Origin: Roseibacillus sp.
GTDB taxonomy: Bacteria; Verrucomicrobiota; Verrucomicrobiia; Verrucomicrobiales; Akkermansiaceae
DNA: 64,000 nt
Assembly (NCBI GenBank): GCA_028821775.1
Contig: JAPKFB010000008.1
Location: 33,897-97,896 of the forward strand
Direction of reading: 5' to 3'
The notes beneath the pieces were generated by a model. That model did no database searches and had not been told where the DNA came from. It saw only the letters and a program-made list of their open reading frames with translations. Below are positions 1 to 8,320 of the stretch, piece after piece. The translations under genes and the position numbers were made by a program. Numbering within the stretch: position 1 is the stretch's first letter; each line of letters starts with the position of its first letter.

Positions 1-333
1 TTGGGAGATATCGAAGATCTCCCGATTGATGACAAGTCCGTCGATCTCGCCTTTCTCAGTCAAGCCCTTCACCACGCTGCCAACCCTGAACGCGCCCTCC
101 GCGAGGCTCACCGCATTCTCAAACCTCGCGGCCGCCTCGTCATTCTGGATCTCCTCCAGCACACTTTCGACAAGGCACGGGAACTCTATGCCGACACTCA
201 CCTTGGCTTTGCCGAAGTAGAAATCGCAGACCTCATCGAGCGTGCCGGATTCAAGGAAATCGAAACTGCGATTGTCGACCGGGAAGACTCACCACCTCAC
301 TTTCAGACTCTCCTCGCCGTCGCAACAAAGTAA
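1..333 (+). CDS. SAM-dependent methyltransferase, C-terminal part (cut by window edge)
   Basis: Only the last 110 residues lie in the window; the frame is open to base 1, so the TTG there is probably internal. What remains is the second half of a class I methyltransferase fold: the motif-IV region (VDLAFLSQALHHAANPE) and a following strand (GRLVILDLLQHTF). An acidic C-terminal segment (FAEVEIADLIERAGF) resembles methyltransferase type 11 domains that are fused to ArsR-type regulators in many bacteria. The fusion cannot be checked because the N-terminus is missing. The substrate is unknown. About 160 bases separate it from the next gene. Confidence 0.75.
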   Translation: MGDIEDLPIDDKSVDLAFLSQALHHAANPERALREAHRILKPRGRLVILDLLQHTFDKARELYADTHLGFAEVEIADLIERAGFKEIETAIVDREDSPPHFQTLLAVATK

Positions 334-493
334 ATCCTTGTACCCTGAAATCAGAACAGGCCACGCGCTCGAAACCCTGGGCTGATCTAGAGATCATGCG
401 CAGTCGGTGCGCGACCCGACTCAGCAGCGTCATCTGTTCACGAGGAAATGCTCTTTGCGATCCTCTTCCTCGGAAGATAGCCTCGTCATCACT

Positions 494-2407
494 GTGGCCG
501 GACTGACTTACCGCTCTGAGATCGACGGCCTGCGGGCGGTGGCGGTCCTCGCGGTCATCTTCTACCACCTGAGCCCCGCCCTCCTCCCAGGAGGATTCGT
601 GGGGGTCGACGTCTTCTTTGTCATCTCGGGATTCCTGATCACCTCGATCATCCTGCGCGAAAAAAAGAGCGCCTCATTCCGCCTCAGGAATTTCTGGATG
701 CGGCGCATTCGCCGCCTCTTTCCCGCTCTCGCGGTGGTGCTCCTCGCGACCAGCGCCGCCAGCCTCCTCATCCTCTATCAGGGCGAGTGGAGCGGGCTCG
801 GAGCCCAACTCCGGGCCGTCCTGCTCCTCGTCGCCAACTTCCACCTGCGCTCCGAGGCTGGCGACTACTGGGGCCCCTCCGCCGAAGACGTTCCCCTTCT
901 GCACACCTGGTCGCTCGCCGTCGAAGAACAATTCTATCTCTTCTTCCCGCTTCTGGTCCTCCTTCTCCTCCGCTTCGCCCAGCGCAGCATCGTCCCGCTT
1001 CTTTCCTTTGGCGCCCTCCTCAGTCTCATCCACTGTCTCGCGACAACTTCCTCGGATCCCTCCTACGCCTTTTACCTCCTCCCCACCCGCGCCTGGGAAC
1101 TGCTCGCAGGCTGTCTCCTCGCCTTCTGGAATCAGAACGAATCGCCCTCCCCATCACCTCTCCGCTGGACCCGCCTCCTCTCCTTCCTCGGGTTGTTCGC
1201 GATCCTGGCCTCCTGTTTCTTCATCAATCGAGAAGCCGGCTTCCCTGGATTCCAGGCCCTCATTCCTGTGCTCGGAACAGTCCTTCTGATCGCGAGCACC
1301 AACCACGATCACAGCCTCCTCCGCTCCGCGCTCTCCGCCGGACCCCTCGTCTTCATCGGCAGGATCTCCTACTCGCTCTATCTCTGGCACTGGCCCATCA
1401 TTGTCCTCTGGCGCCTCCAAACCATGGAACCGGTCTCTGCCCTCAGACACGCCATTCCCATCCTCCTCCTCACCTTTGCGGCGGCATCGCTCTCCTACTT
1501 TTTTGTCGAAAAACCCTTTCGCCACGACGCCTTCTCGCTCCGCTCAGCAAAGTTTGCTATCATCGCGGCATCCTTTCTCCTGCTCTTGGGACTCGCTCAC
1601 CTCATCCGCAACAATCAGCTGCGCTCTGGAGCCGAGCCCTCGTTCGAAGCTCCCACCTTCAGCTCGCATCGCTTTGGCGCGCATCAAAACGAGATTTGGA
1701 AGACCGGCGGAGTGCTGGTGGGCGAAGCTCCCCCCGAGGTGGTTGTGATCGGAAGTAGTCACGCCCTCATGTACGCTTCCACCATCGCCGATCTCGCCCA
1801 CCAAGATCGTCGCTCGGTGACCTTTCTCTGTCTCGGCAATGCCTTCGGTCGGTTCCATGCACCAGGCGATGATGCCATCTTCCGCGACGGCATCGCCGAA
1901 TTCCGCGCCGACTTTGATCGCGCCCGGATCGCCCACCTGGCGAAGTGGCGACCAAAGCAGGTCCTCTGGTTCGGCCGCTGGGACAATCAGTACGAGTTCC
2001 TCGGCGCGGAAGACTTCGATTCCCGAATCCGCCACAGCATCGCTCTCCTTCTTGAACACACCGCACAGGTCTCTCTCTTCACCCAGACTCCCTTCTCGAT
2101 GGAACGCCGCAGCTCAATCGTCAGATTCGCCTCGACTCTCCAACGACAAGAGCGCCCGGTCGTCGGACGCGAAGCCCCGGACCGCCGCACGCTTCGAGAA
2201 CTGGCCAACAAGGCCTTGCAAAAGATTGCCGACGATCTTCCCAACGTGTCCCTCACCCCTCTCCACCAACCCTTCGAACTTCCCAACGGCAACGTTCGCA
2301 TTCGTTCAGAAACCAATGAACTCCTCTACCACGACTACGACCACCTCAGCGATGTGGGCGCATCACTGGTCCGCGAGCTCATTCAGCAACGACTGAGCGC
2401 GCCCTAG
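494..2407 (+). CDS. Acyltransferase family 3 membrane protein with C-terminal SGNH domain (OafA-like)
   Basis: About 637 aa from the GTG at 494; an upstream GTG at 407 would add 29 unconserved residues, so I prefer the later start, which places the signature YRSEIDGLRAVAVLAVIFYH at the extreme N-terminus as is usual. The first ~380 residues form about ten hydrophobic helices of the acyltransferase_3 fold, with LHTWSLAVEEQFYLFFPLL and ISYSLYLWHWPI. The C-terminal ~230 residues are an SGNH-type domain (VVVIGSSHALMYA, and DYDHLS near the end supplying the Asp/His pair). Family knowledge: these proteins O-acetylate cell-surface polysaccharide, carrying acyl groups across the inner membrane to the periplasmic SGNH domain. 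A DUF579-like methyltransferase follows 39 bases later, suggesting joint surface-glycan decoration. The exact acceptor is unknown. Confidence 0.9.
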   Translation: MAGLTYRSEIDGLRAVAVLAVIFYHLSPALLPGGFVGVDVFFVISGFLITSIILREKKSASFRLRNFWMRRIRRLFPALAVVLLATSAASLLILYQGEWSGLGAQLRAVLLLVANFHLRSEAGDYWGPSAEDVPLLHTWSLAVEEQFYLFFPLLVLLLLRFAQRSIVPLLSFGALLSLIHCLATTSSDPSYAFYLLPTRAWELLAGCLLAFWNQNESPSPSPLRWTRLLSFLGLFAILASCFFINREAGFPGFQALIPVLGTVLLIASTNHDHSLLRSALSAGPLVFIGRISYSLYLWHWPIIVLWRLQTMEPVSALRHAIPILLLTFAAASLSYFFVEKPFRHDAFSLRSAKFAIIAASFLLLLGLAHLIRNNQLRSGAEPSFEAPTFSSHRFGAHQNEIWKTGGVLVGEAPPEVVVIGSSHALMYASTIADLAHQDRRSVTFLCLGNAFGRFHAPGDDAIFRDGIAEFRADFDRARIAHLAKWRPKQVLWFGRWDNQYEFLGAEDFDSRIRHSIALLLEHTAQVSLFTQTPFSMERRSSIVRFASTLQRQERPVVGREAPDRRTLRELANKALQKIADDLPNVSLTPLHQPFELPNGNVRIRSETNELLYHDYDHLSDVGASLVRELIQQRLSAP

Positions 2408-2446
2408 TGCCTGCTCATCCTTTCCTCTTTTCTTCAAAGTCCAGTC

Positions 2447-3049
2447 GTGGGATCTTGGGTCGCCTTGCCTGACAAAGCCCCCCCAACATCTTCTCTCGAA
2501 GAGATCTTCGCCGAGATCGGAGGACAGCCTAACAGCTGCACGCACGAGGAGTACTACGCCTTCGCTCGCCGCGTTCGCATGCTGGCCCCCTGCGCTCTCC
2601 TTGTCTTCGGAGTTGGGCGCGACTCCATCGCCTGGCGCACAGTGAACGAGGGAGGACGCACTCTCTTTCTCGAGAACAACGGAAAGTGGATCGAAAAAAT
2701 CGGAACGGAAATCGGGAAGGAATACATTCGGGCCCTTGCTTACCAACAAGTCTACGAGGAGTGGGAGGCAACTGGCTTTTCTCCGGAGGCGGTCCCCCTT
2801 CCCGAGCTTGAACACGCCCCCTTTGATCACCGTTGGGACTGCATCTTCGTCGATGCCCCGTGGGGCCCCACCTTTGGCCGCCACCAAAGTACCCACGCCG
2901 CGACCGCCGCAGTCAAACCCGGCGGCCTCATCGCCCTCCACGACTGCGAACGCGAACGTGAACTCACCGTCTGCCGCGTTCTGCTCCAAGCCCGGGGCTT
3001 CGAGCTCATCGAGGAGGCCGAACGCCTGAGAATCTATCGCGCGCCCTGA
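2447..3049 (+). CDS. DUF579 / Polysacc_synt_4-like putative polysaccharide O-methyltransferase
   Basis: 200 aa, GTG start. It carries the two signatures I know from plant glucuronoxylan 4-O-methyltransferases and IRX15 proteins (DUF579). These are LLVFGVGRDSIAW followed by GGRTLFLENNGKWI (residues ~51-82, the SAM-binding region) and WDCIFVDAPWGP (residues ~130-141), then ALHDCERERE in place of the plant VHDVDR segment. Much of the plant N-terminal extension is missing and there is no signal peptide, so a cytoplasmic enzyme is expected. It lies directly downstream of an OafA-like acyltransferase, which fits a role in polysaccharide decoration; that role is inference. Generic class I methyltransferase is the fallback call. 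Confidence 0.72.
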   Translation: MGSWVALPDKAPPTSSLEEIFAEIGGQPNSCTHEEYYAFARRVRMLAPCALLVFGVGRDSIAWRTVNEGGRTLFLENNGKWIEKIGTEIGKEYIRALAYQQVYEEWEATGFSPEAVPLPELEHAPFDHRWDCIFVDAPWGPTFGRHQSTHAATAAVKPGGLIALHDCERERELTVCRVLLQARGFELIEEAERLRIYRAP

Positions 3050-3067
3050 CCGCGAACGCCTTTAAAA

Positions 3068-3096
3068 GGGACCCCTCATAAACAATGAGGGGTCCC
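3068..3096. terminator. Hairpin terminator, 12-bp perfect stem
   Basis: GGGACCCCTCAT and ATGAGGGGTCCC form a perfect 12-bp stem around a 5-base loop. It sits between the convergent DUF579-like gene (plus) and yciH (minus), so it can serve both. No long T-run follows on either side. Confidence 0.7.
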
Positions 3097-3178
3097 CTTC
3101 CCCACAGTCGTTGTTCAGGTAGCATGACGAACAAGCTTCGATCGCTCCGGACGCAGCCCCCAGCCACCGCGGGAGTCC

Positions 3179-3595
3179 TTACCCTCCGGCAAACACCGGT
3201 TGGAATCCCGCCTCGGTGAGAATGCGTTTCACTTCCTCCCGTTTGTCACCCTGAATTTCGATCCGCCCCTCCTTCACCGTGCCGCCCACCCCGCAGGATT
3301 TTTGCATCTTCTTGGCCAAGTCCTGTTTCTCAGGCAATCCAATCCCCGTGAAATTTGTGACCACCGTCACCGCCTTGCCCCCCCGATGGGCGGTCTGACG
3401 AATAATGTCGACGCGGCCGCGACTAGTGTTCTTCCGCCCCCTTTTGGAGCTCTTCTCCTCCTGGACCCCGGCTGCCTCGCCGGGCCCATCCTCGGAACCG
3501 CCCGGCAATCCGCCCAGTCCAGACAAGGCTCCAAAAGGATTCTGCGTCAGCTCCGCCCTCTCGCTGGTCGAGATCCTCTTCTTCTTGCGATTCAT
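3179..3595 (-). CDS. yciH: SUI1/YciH-family translation initiation factor
   Basis: 138 aa from the ATG at 3595; the open frame extends further upstream but without conserved sequence. A basic/linker N-terminus (KKKRISTSER) leads into a SUI1 domain in the last ~75 residues: RVDIIRQTAHRGGKAVTVV, then FTGIGLPEKQDLAKKM, KKSCGVGGTVK-like QKSCGVGGTVKEG, and IEIQGDKREEVKRIL. This is the bacterial YciH relative of eukaryotic eIF1, which in E. coli affects fidelity of start-codon selection. It stands alone, convergent with the upstream glycan-modification pair. Confidence 0.9.
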   Translation of the reverse strand: MNRKKKRISTSERAELTQNPFGALSGLGGLPGGSEDGPGEAAGVQEEKSSKRGRKNTSRGRVDIIRQTAHRGGKAVTVVTNFTGIGLPEKQDLAKKMQKSCGVGGTVKEGRIEIQGDKREEVKRILTEAGFQPVFAGG

Positions 3596-3844
3596 CCTCC
3601 CGATTGAACCACGGAGCACGAGGATTTCACGAATTTTTAACTCTCCTCCTCCTGATGGCCATTTGCTTTGCTCTGCCGCCCTGAACCCTCGGAGGGAATA
3701 GTTCAATTGCCCAAACAATCCAAATTTTCGGGCCGATTGGAAAGTTTTGGATCGGTTTCCCCTGAATTGACGCTACCTAATTCGGTGGTCGATTGCTCTT
3801 TGGAGCAAGAGCGGCCACTTTTATCTCCTAATCACATATCAGTA

Positions 3845-4039
3845 ATGCCTCAGGGAACTATCAAAAAACTCGTCTCAGAAAAGGGCTTCGGCTTTATCGC
3901 AACCGGCGGAGACGACGTCTTCTTCCACCGCTCCGCAGTCGACGGAACCTTCGAAGACCTCCACGAAGGCGACACCGTGGAATTCACGGAAGGCCAAGGT
4001 CCCAAGGGCCCTTGCGCGGAAAATGTCAAATCGCTCTAA
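3845..4039 (+). CDS. Cold-shock domain protein
   Basis: 64 aa, ATG at 3845. A complete small CSD: GTIKKLVSEKGFGFI contains the RNP1 motif KGFGFI and DDVFFHRSA contains RNP2 (VFFH), followed by GDTVEFTEGQGPKGP. Members bind single-stranded RNA/DNA and act as RNA chaperones or antiterminators. The ~250 bases upstream hold no gene and are AT-richer than the surroundings, consistent with a long leader as seen for many csp genes, but I cannot define a promoter. Confidence 0.95.
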   Translation: MPQGTIKKLVSEKGFGFIATGGDDVFFHRSAVDGTFEDLHEGDTVEFTEGQGPKGPCAENVKSL

Positions 4040-4158
4040 GGGGCCCGGGTCCGCAATCGGATCCTCCCTTACCGCAAGAGACTGAACCACGCTCGGATGA
4101 TGCGTGGCAGTTTCTTCAATTGAGTCACTTGGCCTCTCTGATCGCGGTCAAGCGCGTC

Positions 4159-4470
4159 TCAAGCCAACGAGCTTCTTTCCTTAAGCTCATGCGCGAGGGA
4201 GAACTCGCTCATACGTTGGTAACGCGCCCCCGGATCGAAGCCGAGTGCACGGTGTGATTTGCGCAGGCAGACCGGTCACAGGTCCATAGGTGCCCCATCG
4301 GTTTCCTCATTCCAAAAGAGGGGATCGTAGCGTGCGAAACTGAAGACTCCGACCCAGCGCTTCAAGGAAGCGTGTCCAAAGACATAGTTCCAAGACTCCT
4401 TTGGATAAAAGTCCGTCATCGTGACGGCAAGGGAACCCGCCGCACCCGCTCGCTCGCCATCGCCCATCCT
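4159..4470 (-). pseudogene. Archaemetzincin (M54) pseudogene with catalytic core deleted
   Basis: Read on the minus strand, one frame gives AVTMTDFYPKESWNYVFGHA and then VGVFSFARYDPLFWNE, the conserved segment preceding the active site in archaemetzincins. It next reads TDGAPMDL, a TGA, then PVCLRKSHRALGFDPGARYQ in the same frame, which is the zinc-binding CPVCLRK C-terminal motif. The segment in between, which should contain the HExxHxxGxxH catalytic motif, is absent, and the first Cys codon of CPVC is TGA. So an internal deletion of roughly 50-60 codons plus a nonsense codon removed the active site. The N-terminal boundary is uncertain; the frame stays open to about 4617 without recognisable homology. 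Confidence 0.75.
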
Positions 4471-4631
4471 CCCAACCCAGCGGATACGACAAATCGCCAG
4501 CCAGTTTGACCAGCCAGTTTGCAAAGACGGCCTCCAGGAGGTCACGCCCAATCCACGGTGCCCCACAAAGTCGATTCGCGCACCTTCACCCCGACCTGTG
4601 CGAAGACCTGAACTCACCCTTCCACCACCCG

Positions 4632-5564
4632 ATGGGCCCTTGCAATAAACGCAAGCTGCGCCACCCTCTCACCGTGCGTTGGTTTTCTCTTCTTGCCGCA
4701 TTGATTCTTACTTCCTGCTCTTCCTGGAACCGTTCACCCGGGGATGCCGAATTCACGAACGCATTCCCTTTGGACCCCTCGCCGGAGGAACCCCTCGCCC
4801 ATCTCGATCCGCAGTTTCCCATCGCTCCCGCAGCGCTCCACCAAGCTCCACGGCCCGCATTCGATTTCTCGGGACTCAATCCAGTCCGCCCCACTCTGCC
4901 CGCCAGCGTCCACCACCTCAACTCCCGGGGAGTCTCTCTCACCTTCCTCACCTTCGACGATCGCAACTACGGACTCGCCGTTGCAGACAAGGCTGCAGGA
5001 CCCGCCACCGAATGGCAGAGCGCGCAGGAGGCCGCCAAGGCTCACCAGGCCCTTGCTGCCATCAATGCCAGCTTCTTCACTCCCGAAGGAAAACCACTCG
5101 GCCTCGTGATCGAAAACGGATCCCGGATCGGCACTTGGAACGCCTCCTCCTCACTCACCTCCGGCGTCCTTTCGGTGGGAAAATCCCCCCGCCTTCTTCG
5201 CCGCAAGCACTGGCGCTCGTTCTCCCCCACCAAGCACCTCGTGCAAGCCGGCCCCTTTCTTCTGGAAAACGGATCCCCAGTCGCAGGCCTTGACAACAAG
5301 GAGCAACGCCCGCGTTCCTTCATCCTTTGGAACGGCTTTCATCACTGGGCTCTTGGCTACACCCAGTCCGCGACCCTAGCCGAGCTTTCTGCCGCCCTTG
5401 CTGCAAACTCACTCTCCATCCTCAGCATCACTACGGCCCTCAATCTCGATGGCGGACGCTCCTGCGACCTCTGGGTTTCTCCCTCCATCAATGGCGGCCC
5501 CATTTCCACCCGAAGAATAGGGAACAATCCCGTGCGCAACTACATCTTACTTGTGAAGCATTAG
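4632..5564 (+). CDS. Phosphodiester glycosidase (NAGPA/DUF2233) family lipoprotein
   Basis: 310 aa from the ATG at 4632, chosen because it immediately precedes a lipoprotein signal (hydrophobic RWFSLLAALILTSC, lipobox LTSC, Cys ~29); an upstream in-frame ATG at 4506 adds no signal. The mature part shows the phosphodiester glycosidase pattern: VSLTFLTFDDRNYGLAVAD, AAINASFFTPEGKPLGLVI, AGPFLLENG, and near the end ALNLDGGRSCDLWV then NNPVRNYILL. Family members are related to the human uncovering enzyme NAGPA and to bacterial exopolysaccharide/sporulation proteins, hydrolysing sugar-1-phosphodiester bonds. It is predicted to be anchored outside the inner membrane; the substrate is unknown. Confidence 0.85.
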   Translation: MGPCNKRKLRHPLTVRWFSLLAALILTSCSSWNRSPGDAEFTNAFPLDPSPEEPLAHLDPQFPIAPAALHQAPRPAFDFSGLNPVRPTLPASVHHLNSRGVSLTFLTFDDRNYGLAVADKAAGPATEWQSAQEAAKAHQALAAINASFFTPEGKPLGLVIENGSRIGTWNASSSLTSGVLSVGKSPRLLRRKHWRSFSPTKHLVQAGPFLLENGSPVAGLDNKEQRPRSFILWNGFHHWALGYTQSATLAELSAALAANSLSILSITTALNLDGGRSCDLWVSPSINGGPISTRRIGNNPVRNYILLVKH

Positions 5565-5978
5565 GTGATGCACGCGCGCGCTTCGTCGCAACGGGAATTT
5601 TCACCGCGAAAGGATCGGCCTCCCTCTCTGAGGACAAGGAGGAGGCAACGTAGTCTCGATTTTCAAACAATCAAGAGACTGCAATCGTCAAAACATCCTA
5701 CCTCCCAAGGAAGGCGGAGCCACCTCCCTCTTCCGTGCCCCCGGATTCCATCCCGGCACACGCTACGGAGCAGCCTCCTACCCGACCTCGATTCTCCAGA
5801 ATTTCTCGATCGCGTAAGAGCGCCTCCCAGCTCTCGCTTCAGGCTCTGCCCCCAGCCCCCCTCGGAGCCCATCCTTGCGGTGGTCCATGGACCCCAGCCT
5901 CCCCCCACCATTATAAATCGGCTCCTCCCTGACTTCGCGGTAGTCAGAAGCGGCGATATCCGCTACAGGCCCCGCCTC
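5565..5978. other. Intergenic stretch upstream of ychF with a possible protein remnant
   Basis: 414 bases without a convincing gene. On the plus strand a stop-free run around 5695-5817 reads PPKEGGATSLFRAPGFHPG then TRYGAASYPTSILQNFSIA and a TAA. This looks protein-like but has no start codon I trust and no family I recognise; it may be the tail of a lost gene. Nothing else is seen except a likely leader region for ychF. Confidence 0.3.
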
Positions 5979-7094
5979 ATGCTCAAGGCCGGTATCGTAG
6001 GACTCCCCAACGTGGGAAAGTCGACCCTCTTCAACGCTGTCACGCGCACCCACAAGGCGCAGGCGGAGAACTATCCGTTTTGCACCATCGATCCCAACAT
6101 CGGAGTCGTCACCGTGCCCGACGATCGCCTCGCAGTGCTTTCCAAAATTTCAGGATCGAAGGAACTGATTCCGACCGCCATTGAGTTCGTCGACATCGCC
6201 GGGCTTGTGAAGGGGGCCAGTGAAGGCGCAGGGCTCGGCAATAAGTTTCTCGCCACCATTCGTGAAGTCGATGCCATCGTGCAGGTGGTGCGTTGCTTTG
6301 AAAACGACGACATCATTCACGAACTCGGATCTGTCGATCCCATCCGCGACATTCAGATCATCAACGAGGAACTCATCCTCGCCGACCTCACCACCCTGGA
6401 GAAACGCAAGTCCTCCCGCGAGAAAAAGGCCAAGGGTGGCGACAAGGAGTCCGTGCGTGAACTCGCCCTCATCGAGAAACTCGTCCCTCATCTCGAGAAC
6501 AGCAAGCCCGCCCTCACCCTCGAACTATCCGATGACGAACGAATAGTGCTCCGCGAGTTCTTCCTCCTCTCCTCCAAGCGCACCATCTTCGCCTGCAACG
6601 TGACCGAGGCCGAACTCGCCGGGGCTCTTGATCATCCCGAAAACCACGAAATGGTTTCCAAAGTGCAGACCCTTGCCTCCCAGTCCCACGGCGCCGAAGC
6701 AGTGGTCATCTCCGCGCACATTGAAGAAGAACTCATCTCCCTCGAGCCACAGGAAGCCACCGAGTTCCTCGCCGACATGGGTGTGCCTGACTCCGGGGTC
6801 TCCGCTCTCATCAAGGGCGTCTATCATCTTCTTGGGCTCCGCACCTACCTCACCACCGGCGAAAAGGAGACCCGCGCCTGGACCATCGTGGCAGGAGACA
6901 AGGCTCCCGCCGCAGCCGGGGTCATTCACACCGACTTCGAACGCGGCTTCATTGCTGCCGAAGTATGCGCCTACCCCGAGATGGTCGCCGCGGGCTCCAA
7001 GGCTGCAGCCCGCGATGCCGGGAAACTTCGGATCGAAGGCAAGGATTACGAAGTTCAGGACGGAGACGTGGTCGAGTTCAGATTCAACGTTTGA
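5979..7094 (+). CDS. ychF: Redox-regulated ATPase YchF (Obg-like)
   Basis: 371 aa, typical for the family; the frame extends upstream but the start at 5979 gives the standard [17 protein letters not shown]-terminus with the G1/P-loop GLPNVGKS. G3 is [16 protein letters not shown], and a coiled-coil insertion follows ([18 protein letters not shown]). The C-terminal TGS domain contains [33 protein letters not shown] and ends in [13 protein letters not shown]. YchF binds ATP rather than GTP, associates with ribosomes and modulates the oxidative-stress response. Here it is monocistronic; a 7-bp hairpin lies 70 bases after the stop. Confidence 0.96.
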   Translation: MLKAGIVGLPNVGKSTLFNAVTRTHKAQAENYPFCTIDPNIGVVTVPDDRLAVLSKISGSKELIPTAIEFVDIAGLVKGASEGAGLGNKFLATIREVDAIVQVVRCFENDDIIHELGSVDPIRDIQIINEELILADLTTLEKRKSSREKKAKGGDKESVRELALIEKLVPHLENSKPALTLELSDDERIVLREFFLLSSKRTIFACNVTEAELAGALDHPENHEMVSKVQTLASQSHGAEAVVISAHIEEELISLEPQEATEFLADMGVPDSGVSALIKGVYHLLGLRTYLTTGEKETRAWTIVAGDKAPAAAGVIHTDFERGFIAAEVCAYPEMVAAGSKAAARDAGKLRIEGKDYEVQDGDVVEFRFNV

Positions 7095-7162
7095 ATCCTC
7101 CTCCCGAGCTCGCCCCCGAGTAAGTTGTCCCCCCCGGCGAGCATGGTCACAGGTCAATGATC

Positions 7163-7179
7163 GAGGGCAGTTTGCCCTC
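7163..7179 (+). terminator. Short hairpin downstream of ychF
   Basis: GAGGGCA-GTT-TGCCCTC forms a perfect 7-bp stem with a 3-base loop about 70 bases after ychF. There is no clear T-run, so termination is only plausible. Confidence 0.4.
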
Positions 7180-7251
7180 TCATTCCTCGCCCCGGGACAG
7201 CTCTCAAAGCCGTTCCCCTTCGGCAACCTTCCGTCCTCCGAGAGCACGGAC

Positions 7252-7749
7252 CTAATAGTAAGGCCTGTTCTTAGACTCGGCCTTCTTGCGAGCCTTATCT
7301 TCCTTCGCCTGGGCCTCCGCAACCCGCGCGACGTGATTCACCTCATCCGCCTCGTGTTGCTCTTTTCGCGTGGAACGGGAAACCTTGTATCGCATGCCGC
7401 AGTATGGGCAATGAACCGAATGCCTATAGGTCGCGAGAACGTAGGTGCAGTGCAAAGTGTAGCTCCCCATGATTCGTTTGGCGGTCTTGTGTTTGGCACA
7501 GCGCATGGTCCGCAGCAGCGTACCACCACAACCAAGGCAACGCACCGATGGTGCTTCGAGCAGAAAGAACATCAACGCGACGACAAAGACTCCCCCTGCG
7601 ATTCCGGTATGGATGAACCACCCGGGGTCTTTGTTCACAACGGCGATGATCAAGAAGGCCGTCATGGTCCACAGCGAAAGCCAACGGATGATGTTGAGCC
7701 ACGCCGTCCACATGTAGCGAAAGGCAACATTTGAGCGTCGTTTATTCAT
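7252..7749 (-). CDS. Two-TM protein with zinc-ribbon-like cysteine motifs, unknown function
   Basis: 165 aa from the ATG at 7749; a TTG at 7824 would add 25 polar residues, and neither has a good ribosome-binding site. Two adjacent hydrophobic helices (NIIRWLSLWTMTAFLIIAV and HTGIAGGVFVVALMFFLL) are followed by CLGCGG, a further Cys (MRCAKH), and CPYCGMRY, a four- to five-cysteine zinc-ribbon arrangement. A basic C-terminal tail rich in Lys/Ala/Glu (AEAQAKEDKARKKAESK) follows. A membrane protein with a cytoplasmic metal-binding domain is the reading from the sequence; I do not recognise a named family. Convergent with ychF. Confidence 0.6.
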   Translation of the reverse strand: MNKRRSNVAFRYMWTAWLNIIRWLSLWTMTAFLIIAVVNKDPGWFIHTGIAGGVFVVALMFFLLEAPSVRCLGCGGTLLRTMRCAKHKTAKRIMGSYTLHCTYVLATYRHSVHCPYCGMRYKVSRSTRKEQHEADEVNHVARVAEAQAKEDKARKKAESKNRPYY

Positions 7750-7939
7750 TGTTCCGTAAATCTTCCCGTCGCGACCGAGGCTCACATGTGCCTGATTACG
7801 AATTACATTGCGAGCGTTTTTCAAGATCCTGTCCCGCTGAAGAATTGAAAATCTCTATGTTAGAAGGGTTCTCCCCTACATTTATTCGCCCCGGTTTACG
7901 CCCCAGCGCCTGACAAATTGCCGATGCGGCGGGCTCTCA

Positions 7940-8255
7940 TTGCATCATTCCTCTTGCTGCGCTCTCCTTGCGCCGACGACCCGCCACCTGACCGCTCTCT
8001 ACGCTTCCCTGGCCGGCGATGCCCTCTGCCTTGGGCCCCACTGGATCTACAATCAAGCAAAGATCGCTCGGACCTATCCCGAAGCCTTTCCCGGCACCTT
8101 GCACTACGCCTTGCGCTTTTCCAACGACTTGCTCGCCGCCCTCTCTCAAAACGCCCTTGCCACCGGCGACAACTTCTCGCACAGAATACGCTGCTCGCAT
8201 CATCGCCGCCTGGCCTCCCGGATTGTCTGAAAATCTTCATCCTAACTCCATTCCC
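7940..8255 (+). pseudogene. ADP-ribosylglycohydrolase pseudogene with internal deletion
   Basis: The frame starting at 7940 reads HLTALYASLAGDALCLGPHW then IYNQAKIARTYP, the N-terminus of ADP-ribosylglycohydrolase-like proteins. It runs without a break into EAFPGTLHYALRFSNDLLAA and LSQNALATGDNFS, which matches the C-terminal part of the same family (usual pattern AFPG..H...R..NDL..AL..N...GGD). The ~170-190 residues between them, including most metal-binding Asp residues, are missing. After about 8180 the frame is disturbed. I read this as one gene reduced by a large internal deletion near 8083-8086. No function is expected. Confidence 0.7.
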
Positions 8256-8320
8256 CGATAACAATCACCCATTCCAAATTTGCCTCTTTATTCCCCCGCG
8301 ATTCTGCTTAGCTTCCCGCC

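Noticed and set aside
787..1758. 323-codon plus frame inside the acyltransferase
   Set aside because: Arg/Pro-rich shadow frame; the acyltransferase reading is conserved.
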